A stretch of DNA of 64,000 nt from Lentzea sp033794685 (GCA_033794685.1 JARAYZ010000002.1), one strand, 5' to 3'; counted from the stretch's first letter, positions 8,323-17,204 are shown. Notes: generated by a model not told the origin, from the letters alone. Numbers and translations are program-made.

Positions 8323-9111
8323 CTAAATGCGACCGAGCACGACACCAGGCGGCAACTGGCCGCCGCCGACACCGGGCACACCGCGGAAGTTGTACGCGGT
8401 CGCCTTGCCGCCGGGCTGGATGATCCAGGCCTCCCCCGGCCCGCCGTCGGCCAGCACCGACTGCACGGCCTCGGCGACGTCCGACGGTGTCAGCAACGGG
8501 AACGAGGCCGCCGCGAACTCCTCCTTCGCCGCGCCCAGCAGCAACGTGTCGACGAACCCGGGGCACAGCGCGGAGACCGTGATGTCCTCCCCCGCCAGCG
8601 CCTGGCCCGCCGCCCGCGCGTACCCGACGACCGCGTGCTTGGTCAGCGTGTACAGCGGATCCGACGGCATGGCGGCGATCCCGGCCAGCGACGCCGTGAT
8701 CACGATCTTCCCGCCGCCCTGCCGCCGCAGCGCCGGAACCGCCGCGCAGAGCCCGTACACGACGTGGTCGACGTTGACGCCGACCAGCCTGCGGTAGCGG
8801 GCGACGTCGAGGGCGTCGTCCACACCGGCCTGACCGCCACCGATCCCGGCGTTGAGGTGCACGACGTCCAGGCGTCCGAGCTCCTCCTCGACCCGCGCCA
8901 CCGCGGCGGGCATGGTCGCGGGATCGGTGACGTCACCGGTGATGGCGATGCCGCCCACCGCGGACGCGACCCGCTGTGCGCCGGCCGCGTCGAGGTCGAG
9001 CACGGCGACGCGGGCACCCAGCTTCACGAGCCTGCGCACCACGGCGCTGCCGATGCCCCCGGCGCCGCCGGTGACCAGTGCGACCCGGCCGGTCAAGTCC
9101 ACAGTGGACAC
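8323..9111 (-). CDS. Short-chain dehydrogenase/reductase (SDR)
   Basis: The 262-residue protein has the classical SDR signatures: the cofactor motif TGGAGGIG near residue 15, NAG in LNAGIGG near 90, and the catalytic YTLTK (Tyr and Lys) near 150-156 preceded by TASLAG (catalytic Ser region). Family members are NAD(P)-dependent cytoplasmic oxidoreductases. The start is GTG at 9111, preceded by GGGAG. It lies between the M20 peptidase and hydrolase genes in one minus-strand run. Substrate is unknown. Confidence 0.9.
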   Translation of the reverse strand: MSTVDLTGRVALVTGGAGGIGSAVVRRLVKLGARVAVLDLDAAGAQRVASAVGGIAITGDVTDPATMPAAVARVEEELGRLDVVHLNAGIGGGQAGVDDALDVARYRRLVGVNVDHVVYGLCAAVPALRRQGGGKIVITASLAGIAAMPSDPLYTLTKHAVVGYARAAGQALAGEDITVSALCPGFVDTLLLGAAKEEFAAASFPLLTPSDVAEAVQSVLADGGPGEAWIIQPGGKATAYNFRGVPGVGGGQLPPGVVLGRI

Positions 9112-9123
9112 GACACCACTCCC

Positions 9124-10449
9124 CTAGCTGTTGCGCAGGAATCGGTCGAGGACCCGGACGCCGAACTTCAGGGCGTCCACCGGCACGCGCTCGTCCACGC
9201 CGTGGAAGAGCCCGGAGAAGTCGAGGTCGGCGGGCAGCCGCAGCGGCGCGAAGCCGAAGTTGCGGATGCCGAGGTGCTGGAACGACTTGGCGTCCGTGCC
9301 GCCGGAGAGCATGTACGGCAGTACGCGGGCGCCGGGGTCCTCGGCGATGAGCGACGCCGTCATCGCGTCCACCAGGGCGCCGTCGAACGTCGTCTCGACC
9401 GGCGGCAGGCCGACCCACTCACGTTCGACGTCCGGGCCGAGGAGCTCGGCGAGCTCGCGGTCGAACGCCTCCTCGCGGCCCGGCAGGATCCGGCAGTCCA
9501 CAGTGGCCTCGGCGGTCGACGGGATGACGTTCGCCTTGTACCCGGCGGAGAGCATGGTCGGGTTCGCGGTGTCGCGCAGCGTCGCGCCGATCATCCGCGA
9601 CAACGCTCCGAGCTTGCCGATCGAGCCCTCGATGTCGTCGTCGGGGAAGTCCAGGCCGGTGATCTCGGTGACGCCGTCGAGGAACTCGCGCACGGACGGG
9701 CGGATGATCAGCGGCCACTGGTGCTGGTCGAGCTTGGTGACGGCGGCGGCGAGCTTCGCCACGGCGTTGTCGCGGTGGATCATGCTGCCGTGCCCGGCGG
9801 TGCCCTTGACGCGCAGCTTGAGCCAGCGGATGCCCTTCTCCGCGGTCTCGACGAGGTACGCGCGGACGTCGTCCTTCAGGGTGATCGAGAAGCCGCCGAC
9901 CTCGCTGATCGCCTCGGTGACGCCCTCGAACAGCTCCGGCCGGTTCTCGACCAGCCACTTCGCGCCGTAGAGCCCGCCGGCCTCCTCGTCGGCGAGGAAC
10001 GCGAACACGATGTCGCGCGGCGGAACGATGTTCTCGCGCTTGAAGTGCCGGGCGAGGGCCAGCGTCATGCCGACCATGTCCTTCATGTCGACCGCGCCGC
10101 GGCCCCACACGTACCCGTCCTGCACGGCACCGGAGAACGGGTGCACCGACCACTCCGAGGCGTCGGCGGGCACGACGTCGAGGTGGCCGTGCACGAGCAG
10201 CGCGCCACGGCTGGGATCCGAGCCCGCGAGCCGTGCGACGACGTTGCCGCGGCCCTTGGCGCCGGACTCGACGTACGTGGTCTCGTAGCCGACCTCGGAC
10301 AGCTTCTCCGCCACCCACTCGGCGGCCGCGCGCTCCCCCACGACCGTCGCGGGATCACCCGTGTTCGTCGTGTCGATCCTGATCAGCTCGCTGACGAGCG
10401 TGACGGCCTCTTCTTGCGCCAGTGCCAGTGCGTTCCCCGTTGTGCTCAC
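9124..10449 (-). CDS. M20/M25/M40-family metallopeptidase (dipeptidase/deacylase type)
   Basis: The 441-residue protein shows the zinc-ligand motifs of the family in order: HGHLD at 87-91, GRGAVDMKD ending at 124 (bridging Asp), ADEE at 153-156 (catalytic Glu and zinc Glu), and GGTDAK near the C-terminus. Length fits the M20 group that includes dipeptidases, acetylornithine deacetylase and succinyl-diaminopimelate desuccinylase. No signal peptide, so cytoplasmic. Start is GTG at 10449. The exact substrate cannot be assigned; it lies 12 bp from the SDR gene and probably shares its transcript. Confidence 0.9.
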   Translation of the reverse strand: MSTTGNALALAQEEAVTLVSELIRIDTTNTGDPATVVGERAAAEWVAEKLSEVGYETTYVESGAKGRGNVVARLAGSDPSRGALLVHGHLDVVPADASEWSVHPFSGAVQDGYVWGRGAVDMKDMVGMTLALARHFKRENIVPPRDIVFAFLADEEAGGLYGAKWLVENRPELFEGVTEAISEVGGFSITLKDDVRAYLVETAEKGIRWLKLRVKGTAGHGSMIHRDNAVAKLAAAVTKLDQHQWPLIIRPSVREFLDGVTEITGLDFPDDDIEGSIGKLGALSRMIGATLRDTANPTMLSAGYKANVIPSTAEATVDCRILPGREEAFDRELAELLGPDVEREWVGLPPVETTFDGALVDAMTASLIAEDPGARVLPYMLSGGTDAKSFQHLGIRNFGFAPLRLPADLDFSGLFHGVDERVPVDALKFGVRVLDRFLRNS

Positions 10450-10468
10450 CCCGTCGTTCTATCACTGT

Positions 10469-11359
10469 TCAGAACACGCTCCACCCTGTGAGAGTGGTGA
10501 AACGGTCCAGCGCGTCGACTCCCGCGACGGAGTTCCCGCGTGCGTCCAATCCTGGACTCCACACGCAGATCGCGCACTTCCCGGGAACGACGGCGATGAT
10601 CCCTCCGCCGACACCGCTCTTGCCGGGCAGCCCGACGCGGTACGCGAACTGGCCGGCGGCGTCGTAGGTGCCGCACGTGAGCATGACGGCGTTGACGCGC
10701 TTGGCGCCGCTGACGCCGAGGAGCCGGGTGCCGTCGTTGCGGACACCGTGGCGGGCGAGGAAGAGGGTGGCGCGGGCGAGGTCGGCGCAGCTCATCGCGA
10801 TCGAGCACTGCCGCACGTACTCGTGCAGGACCACGTCGACGGGATTGCGCATGTTGCCGTAGGAGGCCATGAAGTGCGCGAGCGCGCGGTTGCGGTCGCT
10901 GTTGTCCGACTCGGACTTCGCGACCTCGGGGTCGACGCCCAGCGCGGGGTTGCCGCTCTCCTGCCGCAGGAACTCGAGGAGCCGGTCGGCGGCCCCGAGT
11001 CCCAGGTGGTCGGTGACGACGACCGCGCCCGCGTTGATGAACGGGTTGCGCGGGATGCCCTGCTCGGTCTCCAACTGGACCAGCGAGTTGAACGGCGAGC
11101 CGGACGGTTCGCGGCCCACGCGGGTCCACACGTCGTCGTTCTCCGCGAGGGCCAGAGCGAGCGTGAACACCTTCGAGATGCTCTGGATCGAGAACGGGCG
11201 GTCGTACTGCCCAGCGCCGAAGACCTCGCCGTCCAGTGTGGCGACGGCGAGGCCGAAGGCGTGCGGGTCGATCCTGGCCAGTGCCGGGATGTAGCCGGCT
11301 GAGGTGCCACCTGGCGAGACCTCGGACACGATGCGGTCCACCAGTTGCTGGAGCTCCAT
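10469..11359 (-). CDS. glsA: Glutaminase A
   Basis: The 296-residue protein belongs to the serine-dependent glutaminases, which hydrolyse L-glutamine to glutamate and ammonia. The SxxK catalytic pair is seen in SIQSISKVF (Ser60 and Lys63), with EPSGSPFNS, NPFINAGA, YGNMRNP and GKSGVGGGI further on as family hallmarks. Length is normal for the bacterial single-domain enzyme. It is likely cytoplasmic and read from its own promoter or with the downstream peptidase gene. Confidence 0.95.
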   Translation of the reverse strand: MELQQLVDRIVSEVSPGGTSAGYIPALARIDPHAFGLAVATLDGEVFGAGQYDRPFSIQSISKVFTLALALAENDDVWTRVGREPSGSPFNSLVQLETEQGIPRNPFINAGAVVVTDHLGLGAADRLLEFLRQESGNPALGVDPEVAKSESDNSDRNRALAHFMASYGNMRNPVDVVLHEYVRQCSIAMSCADLARATLFLARHGVRNDGTRLLGVSGAKRVNAVMLTCGTYDAAGQFAYRVGLPGKSGVGGGIIAVVPGKCAICVWSPGLDARGNSVAGVDALDRFTTLTGWSVF

Positions 11360-11385
11360 GCCGTCATCCCATCACGGGACGGGTA

Positions 11386-11979
11386 CTACGCCACCGGGAA
11401 CTCGTGGAACTTGGTGGCCTGGCCCGCCTTGACCGTGCAGGGCGAGTTGACGGTGCCGATCCACGTCGGGTCGCCGTTCGCGTACCTCGGCGTCAGCGCG
11501 AGGGTCGCGTTGCCCAGCGAGATCGACGCCGTGCCCGCGTTCGGGAGCGTCAGGGACGGCAGGGTGCCCGTCGCGACGACCTGGAACGTGCCCGAGTTCG
11601 GCACCGCGGTGTTCGGGATCGTCGACGTCGCCGTCAGGTTCTGGACGCTCGCCCCGTTGGTCACCGTGATGCTGGTGCTCAGCGTGCCGTCCACGGAGCG
11701 GCCGCCGATCCACCACAGCGTGTTGCGGATGTCGTCCGACACGGTGGTGGTCACCGTCGTCGAGGCGACCGCGGTCGGCACACCCGCGGTGGCGGAGTCC
11801 GGCGCGTCCGGCGAGGTGACCACGGTCGGCATGTCGTGCGTGCCGGTGATCGAGAACTCGCACACGTAGACGATGTTCAGCGAGGCGGTCGCGGCGGAGC
11901 TCGTGCCGGCCGTGGTCACGCTCAGCGCGCCGGCAACCAGAACGACGGCGGCGGCGCGCGCGAAAAGTCCGGTCTTCAT
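11386..11979 (-). CDS. Secreted protein with Sec signal peptide (DUF6801-like)
   Basis: The 197-residue product starts at ATG 11979, with AGGAGG ideally placed upstream. Residues 1-29 form a signal peptide (MKTGLF, hydrophobic core, cleavage near SSAATA). The mature protein is Thr/Ser-rich beta-type sequence with one Cys near the N-terminus (YVCEF) and one near the C-terminus (SPCTV), a pattern I associate with DUF6801-type exported actinobacterial proteins. The gene lies just downstream of a PucR regulator, and a palindrome at 12031-12048 sits before its start. No catalytic motif is seen. Confidence 0.7.
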   Translation of the reverse strand: MKTGLFARAAAVVLVAGALSVTTAGTSSAATASLNIVYVCEFSITGTHDMPTVVTSPDAPDSATAGVPTAVASTTVTTTVSDDIRNTLWWIGGRSVDGTLSTSITVTNGASVQNLTATSTIPNTAVPNSGTFQVVATGTLPSLTLPNAGTASISLGNATLALTPRYANGDPTWIGTVNSPCTVKAGQATKFHEFPVA

Positions 11980-12030
11980 CTGCAGGGACCTCCTGAGTAC
12001 GACATTGAACTGCAAGAAGGCGGTATTGCT

Positions 12031-12048
12031 TTACTCGCCAGTAGGTAA
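12031..12048. promoter_or_regulatory. Palindrome before the secreted-protein gene
   Basis: TTACTCGCCAGTAGGTAA lies in the 142-bp gap between the PucR gene and the secreted-protein gene. TACT and AGTA form a perfect inverted repeat around CGCC, and the outer TTAC/GTAA also match. It ends about 52 bp before the ATG at 11979. An operator is inferred; the adjacent PucR protein is the natural candidate ligand. Confidence 0.5.
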
Positions 12049-12121
12049 CCATGTGGCATTCCAGGAGGCAAGCGAAAACCCGCTTTTGTCATCCGCGTAC
12101 GAAATGCGCGGACGCCGTTTG

Positions 12122-13279
12122 TCAGTCGCGCTGCAACAAATAATGGGAGCGCAGGGCGAGTTCGAGGGTGAACCGCTGTTCGGCGTCGTGCATTCGGTCG
12201 CCGAACAGTTCCTCCAATTGGTTCACGCGGTAACGAACGGTCTGCGCGTGCACCTGCAGCCGGGCCGCCACCTCGGGCGCGCCGCCGCGAGCCGACAGCC
12301 ACACCAGCAGCGTCTCGGCGAGCTTGGTGCGCTGGCGGTCGGTCAGCGGGGCCAGTGGCGCCAGCGCCCGTTCGGCCAGCTGACGGGCCAGGAACTCGTC
12401 CGCGAGCACGGTCAGTTCGACGATGTGATCGGCGCAGTCGAGGACCGGGCGGTCCGGCAGCGCCCCCTGGCTCGACAGCGCCAGCACCCGCCGCGCGCAG
12501 GCCAGCGACCTGCGTGCCTCCTGGGGGACGACCGGCAGGCCGACCGCCGCGCGCCATCCCGGCAGGGCCCGCCTGATCCAGCGCGTCACCGCGGCCGGGT
12601 TCGGCACCAGCAGGTACGGCGTGGCGTCCTCCAGGTTGACCAGCACCTCCGCCGGCAGGTCGTCGGCGGGCGCGGCGGACGGCTCCAGCGCGACCGCCAC
12701 CAGCCGGTCGGGCATCGGCCACGCCGCCGCCTGCGCCGCGTCGAGCACCCCCTGCCAGTTGCCCGCGGAGTCGGCGACCAGCAGTTCCAGCAGCTTGCGC
12801 CGCCGGCGTTCGAGCGTGCCCGCCGCACTGGCCTGGGCGGCCGCGTACCCCTCGACCGACAGGCTCACCAGCTCGTCGACGTGGGCGATCATCGCCTCGC
12901 CCAGCACCGACATCGAGCGCAGCGACAGTTCCCGCTGCTCAGCGAACCCGCAGACGTGCCGCCACGCCACGCGCGCGCCGATCCGGTAGGCCGCCTGCAG
13001 GCTGTCGAGGCTGCGGCCGGACTTGAACTCCCACGCGCCGAGCTTGCGGTGGATGTCGTCGTGCGGATCGGGCTCGGAATCCGGCGCGGCGATGCTGTCG
13101 ACGAACTTCACCAACGCCTGCCGGATTCCGTCGACGACGTTCTCGCGGAACGTGCTGTATTCCGGAATCGATTTCTCGATCGCTTCGAAAATGCTCACCG
13201 AAACGGGCGTCACTTCCATTCGGAGCAACGGCGCCAGCTCCGGCGGGACCGATCTGCGCGGATCGTCCAGCCCAGTCAT
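12122..13279 (-). CDS. PucR/CdaR-type transcriptional regulator
   Basis: The 385-residue protein has the layout of actinobacterial PucR-like regulators. An N-terminal alpha-helical sensor (about 20-165) is followed by a GGDEF-related middle region and a C-terminal PucR HTH at about 310-380 (LLVWLSARGGAPEVAARLQ, then HAQTVRYRVNQLEELFG). Such proteins are cytoplasmic regulators of catabolic or lipid genes. The secreted-protein gene lies downstream on the same strand with a palindrome between them, so local control is likely. Confidence 0.85.
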   Translation of the reverse strand: MTGLDDPRRSVPPELAPLLRMEVTPVSVSIFEAIEKSIPEYSTFRENVVDGIRQALVKFVDSIAAPDSEPDPHDDIHRKLGAWEFKSGRSLDSLQAAYRIGARVAWRHVCGFAEQRELSLRSMSVLGEAMIAHVDELVSLSVEGYAAAQASAAGTLERRRRKLLELLVADSAGNWQGVLDAAQAAAWPMPDRLVAVALEPSAAPADDLPAEVLVNLEDATPYLLVPNPAAVTRWIRRALPGWRAAVGLPVVPQEARRSLACARRVLALSSQGALPDRPVLDCADHIVELTVLADEFLARQLAERALAPLAPLTDRQRTKLAETLLVWLSARGGAPEVAARLQVHAQTVRYRVNQLEELFGDRMHDAEQRFTLELALRSHYLLQRD

Positions 13280-13337
13280 CCTGGCGAGTGTAGGAGGAAA
13301 ACGAAACCGGGTCGTTCAGCCAACTGGACCAAATGGT

Positions 13338-14000
13338 TCACAGGAAGAACAGCCGAGCGATGGCATCCCGTGCCACCAGGAACCCGGCGATGCCGAGAAT
13401 CCACCCGGTCGTGCTGGCCCCCTTCTCCGCGAACCAGGTGCTGATCCTGGTCAGGAACGGTTCGACCTTCGACCGCAGGGCGAGCCGCGCGCCGAGCAGC
13501 ACCAGCGCCGGCACGATCATGACCAGGCAGTACCCGGCCAGCAGCAGCCCGATCTGGGCCGGTCGCAGGTCGGCGGCGCTCATCATCCCGATCGCGCCCA
13601 GGTAGGGCAGCATGGTCGCGAGCTCGACCACGCCCGCCAGCAGCGCGACCCCGGCCAGCGCGGCCGCGGACCCGTTGGCGTTGATCCGGTTCTGCCACTT
13701 CCCGGTGTTCGTCTTCTTCTTGTTGTCGAACCGGAAGCTGATCGCGAACAGGAAAACGCCGATCACCAGCTGGATCCAGTACGCCACCGGGCTGTCGAGG
13801 TGGCCGATCAGCCGTGTCGCGCCCAGCACGATCAGAACGCCGACCACGAAGTAGAAGACCGTGATCGTGCCGAGGTAGACCGCGAACCTGCTCAGCCTCA
13901 GCCGCCCCGGTGTCAGCATCAGCCAGATCGGGATGAACAACGTCCCGATGCTCGTCGAGTCGAGCAGCGCCAGTCCCGCCAGCGCCGCCACCAGTCCCAT
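13338..14000 (-). CDS. GAP-family (SfLAP-type) membrane protein
   Basis: The 220-residue product is almost wholly hydrophobic, with about six membrane segments, and matches the GAP family (sulfolipid-1-addressing protein type) known from mycobacterial cell-surface lipid export. Typical pieces are LLDSTSIGTLFIPIWLML near the start and the central GVVELATMLPYLGAI. Start is ATG 14000; its A follows the TetR stop by only two bases, so translation is probably coupled. The partner TetR gene suggests control by substrate or drug. The transported molecule is unknown. Confidence 0.85.
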   Translation of the reverse strand: MGLVAALAGLALLDSTSIGTLFIPIWLMLTPGRLRLSRFAVYLGTITVFYFVVGVLIVLGATRLIGHLDSPVAYWIQLVIGVFLFAISFRFDNKKKTNTGKWQNRINANGSAAALAGVALLAGVVELATMLPYLGAIGMMSAADLRPAQIGLLLAGYCLVMIVPALVLLGARLALRSKVEPFLTRISTWFAEKGASTTGWILGIAGFLVARDAIARLFFL

Positions 14001-14002
14001 GC

Positions 14003-14569
14003 TCACGTGCTCCCCCACAGTCGTTCGAGGTGGCGGCCGATCACCCGCGCCGCCACCTCCCCTGTCATCACCTCGGGCTCCAGCGCACGTTGCGCCGTCA
14101 CCCCGTCCACCAGCGCCGCGAGCCCGACGGCCTCCCCGCCGTCCAGGCCCGCGGCCTCCAGCACGTGCCGGCACAACTCCCGGATCTCACGTGCGCCCTC
14201 CACGTGCCGTTGGAGCAACACCGGATTCGCCGCCGCACGAGCTGCGAAGGCAATCCACACCCGTGCGCGCGCCTCGTCGTCGACGAGCGCGATCACGCAC
14301 AACGCGCTGAGCAGCCGTTCCTGGAGACTCCCCTCTTGATCCAGTGCCGCCTGCACCTTCGCGGTGAGCTCCTCCACGAGCTGGTCCTGCGCGAACAGCA
14401 GCAGCTCGTCCTTGCTGCGGAAGTACTTCTGCAGCAGCCCTGTCGTGGCGTTCAGCTCCCTGGCGATCCTGGGCAGGCTCGCCGCGTCCAGCCCCTCGGC
14501 GTCGACCACCCGATAAAGGGCGGCCGCCACCTGCCGACGCCGTTCGACAGGGTCCGCATGTTTTGGCAC
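14003..14569 (-). CDS. TetR-family transcriptional regulator
   Basis: The 188-residue protein has a TetR DNA-binding domain at about 10-55 (VVDAEGLDAASLPRIAREL, then TGLLQKYFRSKDELL) and a helical C-terminal ligand domain. GTG at 14569 is the start. It forms a two-gene unit with the GAP-family gene and faces the LysR gene. An inverted repeat (14575-14596) lies immediately before its start codon, the usual position for autorepression. Confidence 0.9.
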   Translation of the reverse strand: MPKHADPVERRRQVAAALYRVVDAEGLDAASLPRIARELNATTGLLQKYFRSKDELLLFAQDQLVEELTAKVQAALDQEGSLQERLLSALCVIALVDDEARARVWIAFAARAAANPVLLQRHVEGAREIRELCRHVLEAAGLDGGEAVGLAALVDGVTAQRALEPEVMTGEVAARVIGRHLERLWGST

Positions 14570-14574
14570 GACCG

Positions 14575-14596
14575 TTAGATTACGACCTTAATCTGA
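14575..14596. promoter_or_regulatory. Likely TetR operator
   Basis: TTAGATT at 14575-14581 and AATCTGA at 14590-14596 form an inverted repeat (six of seven bases pair) with an 8-nt spacer. The site begins six bases upstream of the TetR GTG start. Its size and position fit a TetR operator; binding is inferred. Confidence 0.55.
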
Positions 14597-14649
14597 TCAC
14601 GGCAACCGTCTTCGAGCTGGGATTCAGGGGCGATACCACCCGCAGCCCG

Positions 14650-14656
14650 TATACAT
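14650..14656 (+). promoter_or_regulatory. -10 element of the LysR gene, probably leaderless transcript
   Basis: TATACAT ends seven bases before the ATG at 14664, which would place transcription start at or within a base or two of the start codon. No Shine-Dalgarno sequence precedes that ATG. Leaderless mRNAs are common in actinomycetes. No convincing -35 hexamer is seen. Confidence 0.45.
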
Positions 14657-14663
14657 CTGGGTC

Positions 14664-15545
14664 ATGGACCTCACTGCGGTTCCGCTGGTGGCGTTGCGGG
14701 TGTTCCAGGAGGTGGCCGAACGAGGCTCGCTGAGCGCCGCGGCCGCCGCCCTGGGCTACACGCAGTCGGCGGTCACCCGGCAGATCGCCGCTCTCGAACG
14801 GGTCGTGCGCGCGCCGTTGCTCGACCGTCAGCGCGACGGCGTGCAACTGACCGACACCGGGCACGTGCTGCTGCGCCACGCGGGCCTGGTTCTCGCACAA
14901 CTCGACGCGGCGAGCCGTGAGCTCTCCGGGCTGCCGGCCACCGCGGGCACCGTGCGACTCGGGTGGTTCACCAGCGCCGGGGGCACGCTGGTGCCGTCGG
15001 CGCTGGCGGCGTTGCGGCGCAGTCATCCGGCGTTGACCGTGACCACACGCGACGGCACGACGGCGTCGTTGGTTCGAGCTCTACGCGCGCGCACGGTCGA
15101 CATCGCGGTGCTCGCATCCGAGCCGCCGTTCCCGCCGCTGGACGACGAGACGCCGGCGTTGCGCACGAAGGTGCTCGACGAACGTGAGCTGCTGCTGGCC
15201 GTTCCGTCCATGCATCCCCTGGCGCACAAGGACTTCATCACCGTGGCCGACCTGCGCGGCTGGGCGTGGATCGCCGGCCCGCAGGGGTTCGGCGTCTGGC
15301 CCGGCCTGGATGAACGGGTCGTAGTCGCGCATGTCGCCCGTGACTGGCTGGCGAAGCTTCAGCTCGTGGCGTCCGGTGCGGGCATCACGACGTTGCCTGA
15401 GCCGTTGGCCACGTTGGTGCCGCACGGCGTGCAGGTGATCCGCGTGCGCTCACGAGAGCGTCAGCGCGTCGTAGTCGCGTGGCTGAATTTGTCGGAACCG
15501 GCCTCCGTGGTGGTGGACGCGCTCGTCAGCGGTACCCACCCATGA
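14664..15545 (+). CDS. LysR-family transcriptional regulator
   Basis: The 293-residue protein carries an N-terminal winged HTH at about 4-62 (FQEVAERGSLSAAAAALGY, then TQSAVTRQIAALE) followed by a type 2 periplasmic-binding-like effector domain to the end. LysR proteins usually control a divergent gene; here the divergent TetR/GAP pair is 95 bp away. The last codon and stop overlap the palindrome at 15542-15555 that precedes the ABC operon. Effector unknown. Confidence 0.9.
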   Translation: MDLTAVPLVALRVFQEVAERGSLSAAAAALGYTQSAVTRQIAALERVVRAPLLDRQRDGVQLTDTGHVLLRHAGLVLAQLDAASRELSGLPATAGTVRLGWFTSAGGTLVPSALAALRRSHPALTVTTRDGTTASLVRALRARTVDIAVLASEPPFPPLDDETPALRTKVLDERELLLAVPSMHPLAHKDFITVADLRGWAWIAGPQGFGVWPGLDERVVVAHVARDWLAKLQLVASGAGITTLPEPLATLVPHGVQVIRVRSRERQRVVVAWLNLSEPASVVVDALVSGTHP

Positions 15546-15555
15546 CGTCTGTCAT
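15542..15555. promoter_or_regulatory. Operator candidate of the ABC/two-component operon
   Basis: ATGACGTCTGTCAT is a perfect inverted repeat (ATGAC and GTCAT around GTCT). It overlaps the LysR stop codon and ends 58 bp before the ATG of the ABC ATPase gene. Two-component systems encoded with a drug-type ABC exporter often regulate their own operon, so this is a candidate site for the response regulator at 18338-18943. Confidence 0.5.
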
Positions 15556-15613
15556 GAGTAACTGATGTTTGGCGACACTGCCGATCGACCGTGTTCACCG
15601 AGATCGTTGAGAC

Positions 15614-16498
15614 ATGACAGCGATCGAGGTGCGGGGGCTGACCCGCCGGTACAGCGGAGGGTTCGAAGCTGTGCGGGGCGTGTCGTTCGAGGTGGAGAAG
15701 GGCGAGATGTTCGCCCTTCTCGGCACCAATGGTGCGGGGAAGACCTCGACGGTAGAAGTGGTGGAAGGGCTCTCACTTCCGGCCGAGGGGTCCGTGCGCG
15801 TGCTGGGCCACGACCCGTTCACGGAGCGCTCTCTCGTGCGGCCGCGGATGGGCGTGATGTTGCAGGAAGGCGGTTTCCCGCCCGACCTGACGGTGCACGA
15901 GGCCGCGAAGATGTGGGCGGGGACCCTGACGTCGCCGCGGCCCGTCGACGAGGCGTTGACGCTCGTCGACCTGGCGCATCGGGCGTCGGTGCGGGTGAAG
16001 CAGCTGTCCGGGGGCGAGCGGCGGCGACTGGACCTCGCGCTCGCGTTGCTGGGCAAGCCGGAGGTGCTGTTCCTCGACGAGCCGACCACCGGGCTCGACC
16101 CGGAGAGCCGGCGCAACACGTGGGAACTGATCCGCGCCCTGCTGCGCGAGGGCGTGACGGTGCTGCTGACGACGCACTACCTGGAGGAGGCGCAGGCGCT
16201 GGCCGACCGGCTGGCGATCATGCACCGAGGCCGGATCGTGGCGCAGGGAACGGTGTCCGAGGTGGTGGACGCGTACCCGTCGCGCATCTCGTTCACGCCG
16301 CCTGCCGGGATCGCTCTGCCCGTCGTCGCCGACGTGGAGTCGTCGGGCCGCGCGACCGTCCGCACCAACGAACTGCAGTCGACCCTGCACGAACTTCTCG
16401 TGTGGGCTGCGCACAACAACGTGGAACTGTCCGGTTTGGACGCCCGCTCGGCGTCGCTGGAAGAGGCGTTCCTGGCGATCGCGGAGGAGGCGGCATGA
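15614..16498 (+). CDS. ABC transporter ATP-binding protein (DrrA/YhcH-type exporter)
   Basis: The 294-residue protein has a complete ABC ATPase domain: Walker A GTNGAGKT at 37-44, signature LSGGE at 131-135, Walker B VLFLDEPTTG at 151-160, and an H-loop in TTHYLEEA. It would power export by the permease encoded next. Its C-terminal extension of about 80 residues is typical of DrrA-like subunits. First gene of a four-gene operon (ATPase, permease, kinase, response regulator); it overlaps the permease start by ATGA. Confidence 0.95.
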   Translation: MTAIEVRGLTRRYSGGFEAVRGVSFEVEKGEMFALLGTNGAGKTSTVEVVEGLSLPAEGSVRVLGHDPFTERSLVRPRMGVMLQEGGFPPDLTVHEAAKMWAGTLTSPRPVDEALTLVDLAHRASVRVKQLSGGERRRLDLALALLGKPEVLFLDEPTTGLDPESRRNTWELIRALLREGVTVLLTTHYLEEAQALADRLAIMHRGRIVAQGTVSEVVDAYPSRISFTPPAGIALPVVADVESSGRATVRTNELQSTLHELLVWAAHNNVELSGLDARSASLEEAFLAIAEEAA

Positions 16499-17202
16499 GG
16501 GCCGTGGCCATCGGGCAGGCCGAGCTGAGGTTGTTCTGGCGCAACAGGACCGCGCTGTTCAACTCGCTGCTGCTGCCGTTGTTGCTGGTGCCGGTGCTGT
16601 ACTCGGTGGACGCCGACGGCGTGCCGCTGGTAGTCGGCTTGGTCGGGTTCGCGCTGCTGATGGCGGTGTACTACAACCTCGTGACCACGTTCGTCGCGCG
16701 GCGCGAAGAACTCGTGCTCAAGCGGCTGCGCGTCGGCGAGCTGACCGACCCGGAGATCCTGGCCGGCGCCGCCCTGCCGTCCGTCGTGGTGGCACTGGGC
16801 CAGATCGTGCTGTACTCGGCGGTCGTGGGCGTGATCACCGGCGTCGCGCTGCCGACCCGTCCGTGGTTCATCCTGCTCGGGGTGCTCGGCGGTACCGCGG
16901 TCTTCGTTCTGCTGGCGGCGGCGTCTTCGGCGTTCACCCGCACCGTCGAGATGGCGCAGGTGACGTCGTTGCCCGTGCTGATGGCGTGCCTGTTCGGCTC
17001 AGGCCTGATGTTCCCGCTGTCGTTCCTGCCCTCGGGCCTCGCGACGGTGCTGCAGTACGTGCCCCTCACGCCCGTGCTCGAACTGCTGCGCGCAGGCTGG
17101 GCCGACGGCCCCGTGCTGAAGCCGGCGACCGTCCTGGCGGTGTGGATCGTGCTGGGGACCTACGCTGTGCGGCAGTGGTTCAGGTGGGACCCGCGGAGGT
17201 GA
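16495..17202 (+). CDS. ABC-2 type transporter permease
   Basis: The 235-residue integral membrane protein starts at ATG 16495, overlapping the stop of the ATPase gene (ATGA). Six hydrophobic segments and the ABC-2 pattern (MRAVAIGQAELRLFWRNR, then VARREELVLKRLRVGEL, LFGSGLMFPL and a final hydrophobic helix before WFRWDPRR) identify the membrane subunit of a drug- or lipid-type exporter. The substrate is not evident. Confidence 0.9.
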   Translation: MRAVAIGQAELRLFWRNRTALFNSLLLPLLLVPVLYSVDADGVPLVVGLVGFALLMAVYYNLVTTFVARREELVLKRLRVGELTDPEILAGAALPSVVVALGQIVLYSAVVGVITGVALPTRPWFILLGVLGGTAVFVLLAAASSAFTRTVEMAQVTSLPVLMACLFGSGLMFPLSFLPSGLATVLQYVPLTPVLELLRAGWADGPVLKPATVLAVWIVLGTYAVRQWFRWDPRR

Positions 17203-17204
17203 AC

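Noticed and set aside
13325..13340. TGGACC-AAAT-GGTTCA before the PucR gene as another DosR-type box
   Set aside because: The spacer has four bases instead of two, the outer bases differ, and it lies far from the regulon island. It may be a PucR site, but the evidence is too thin.
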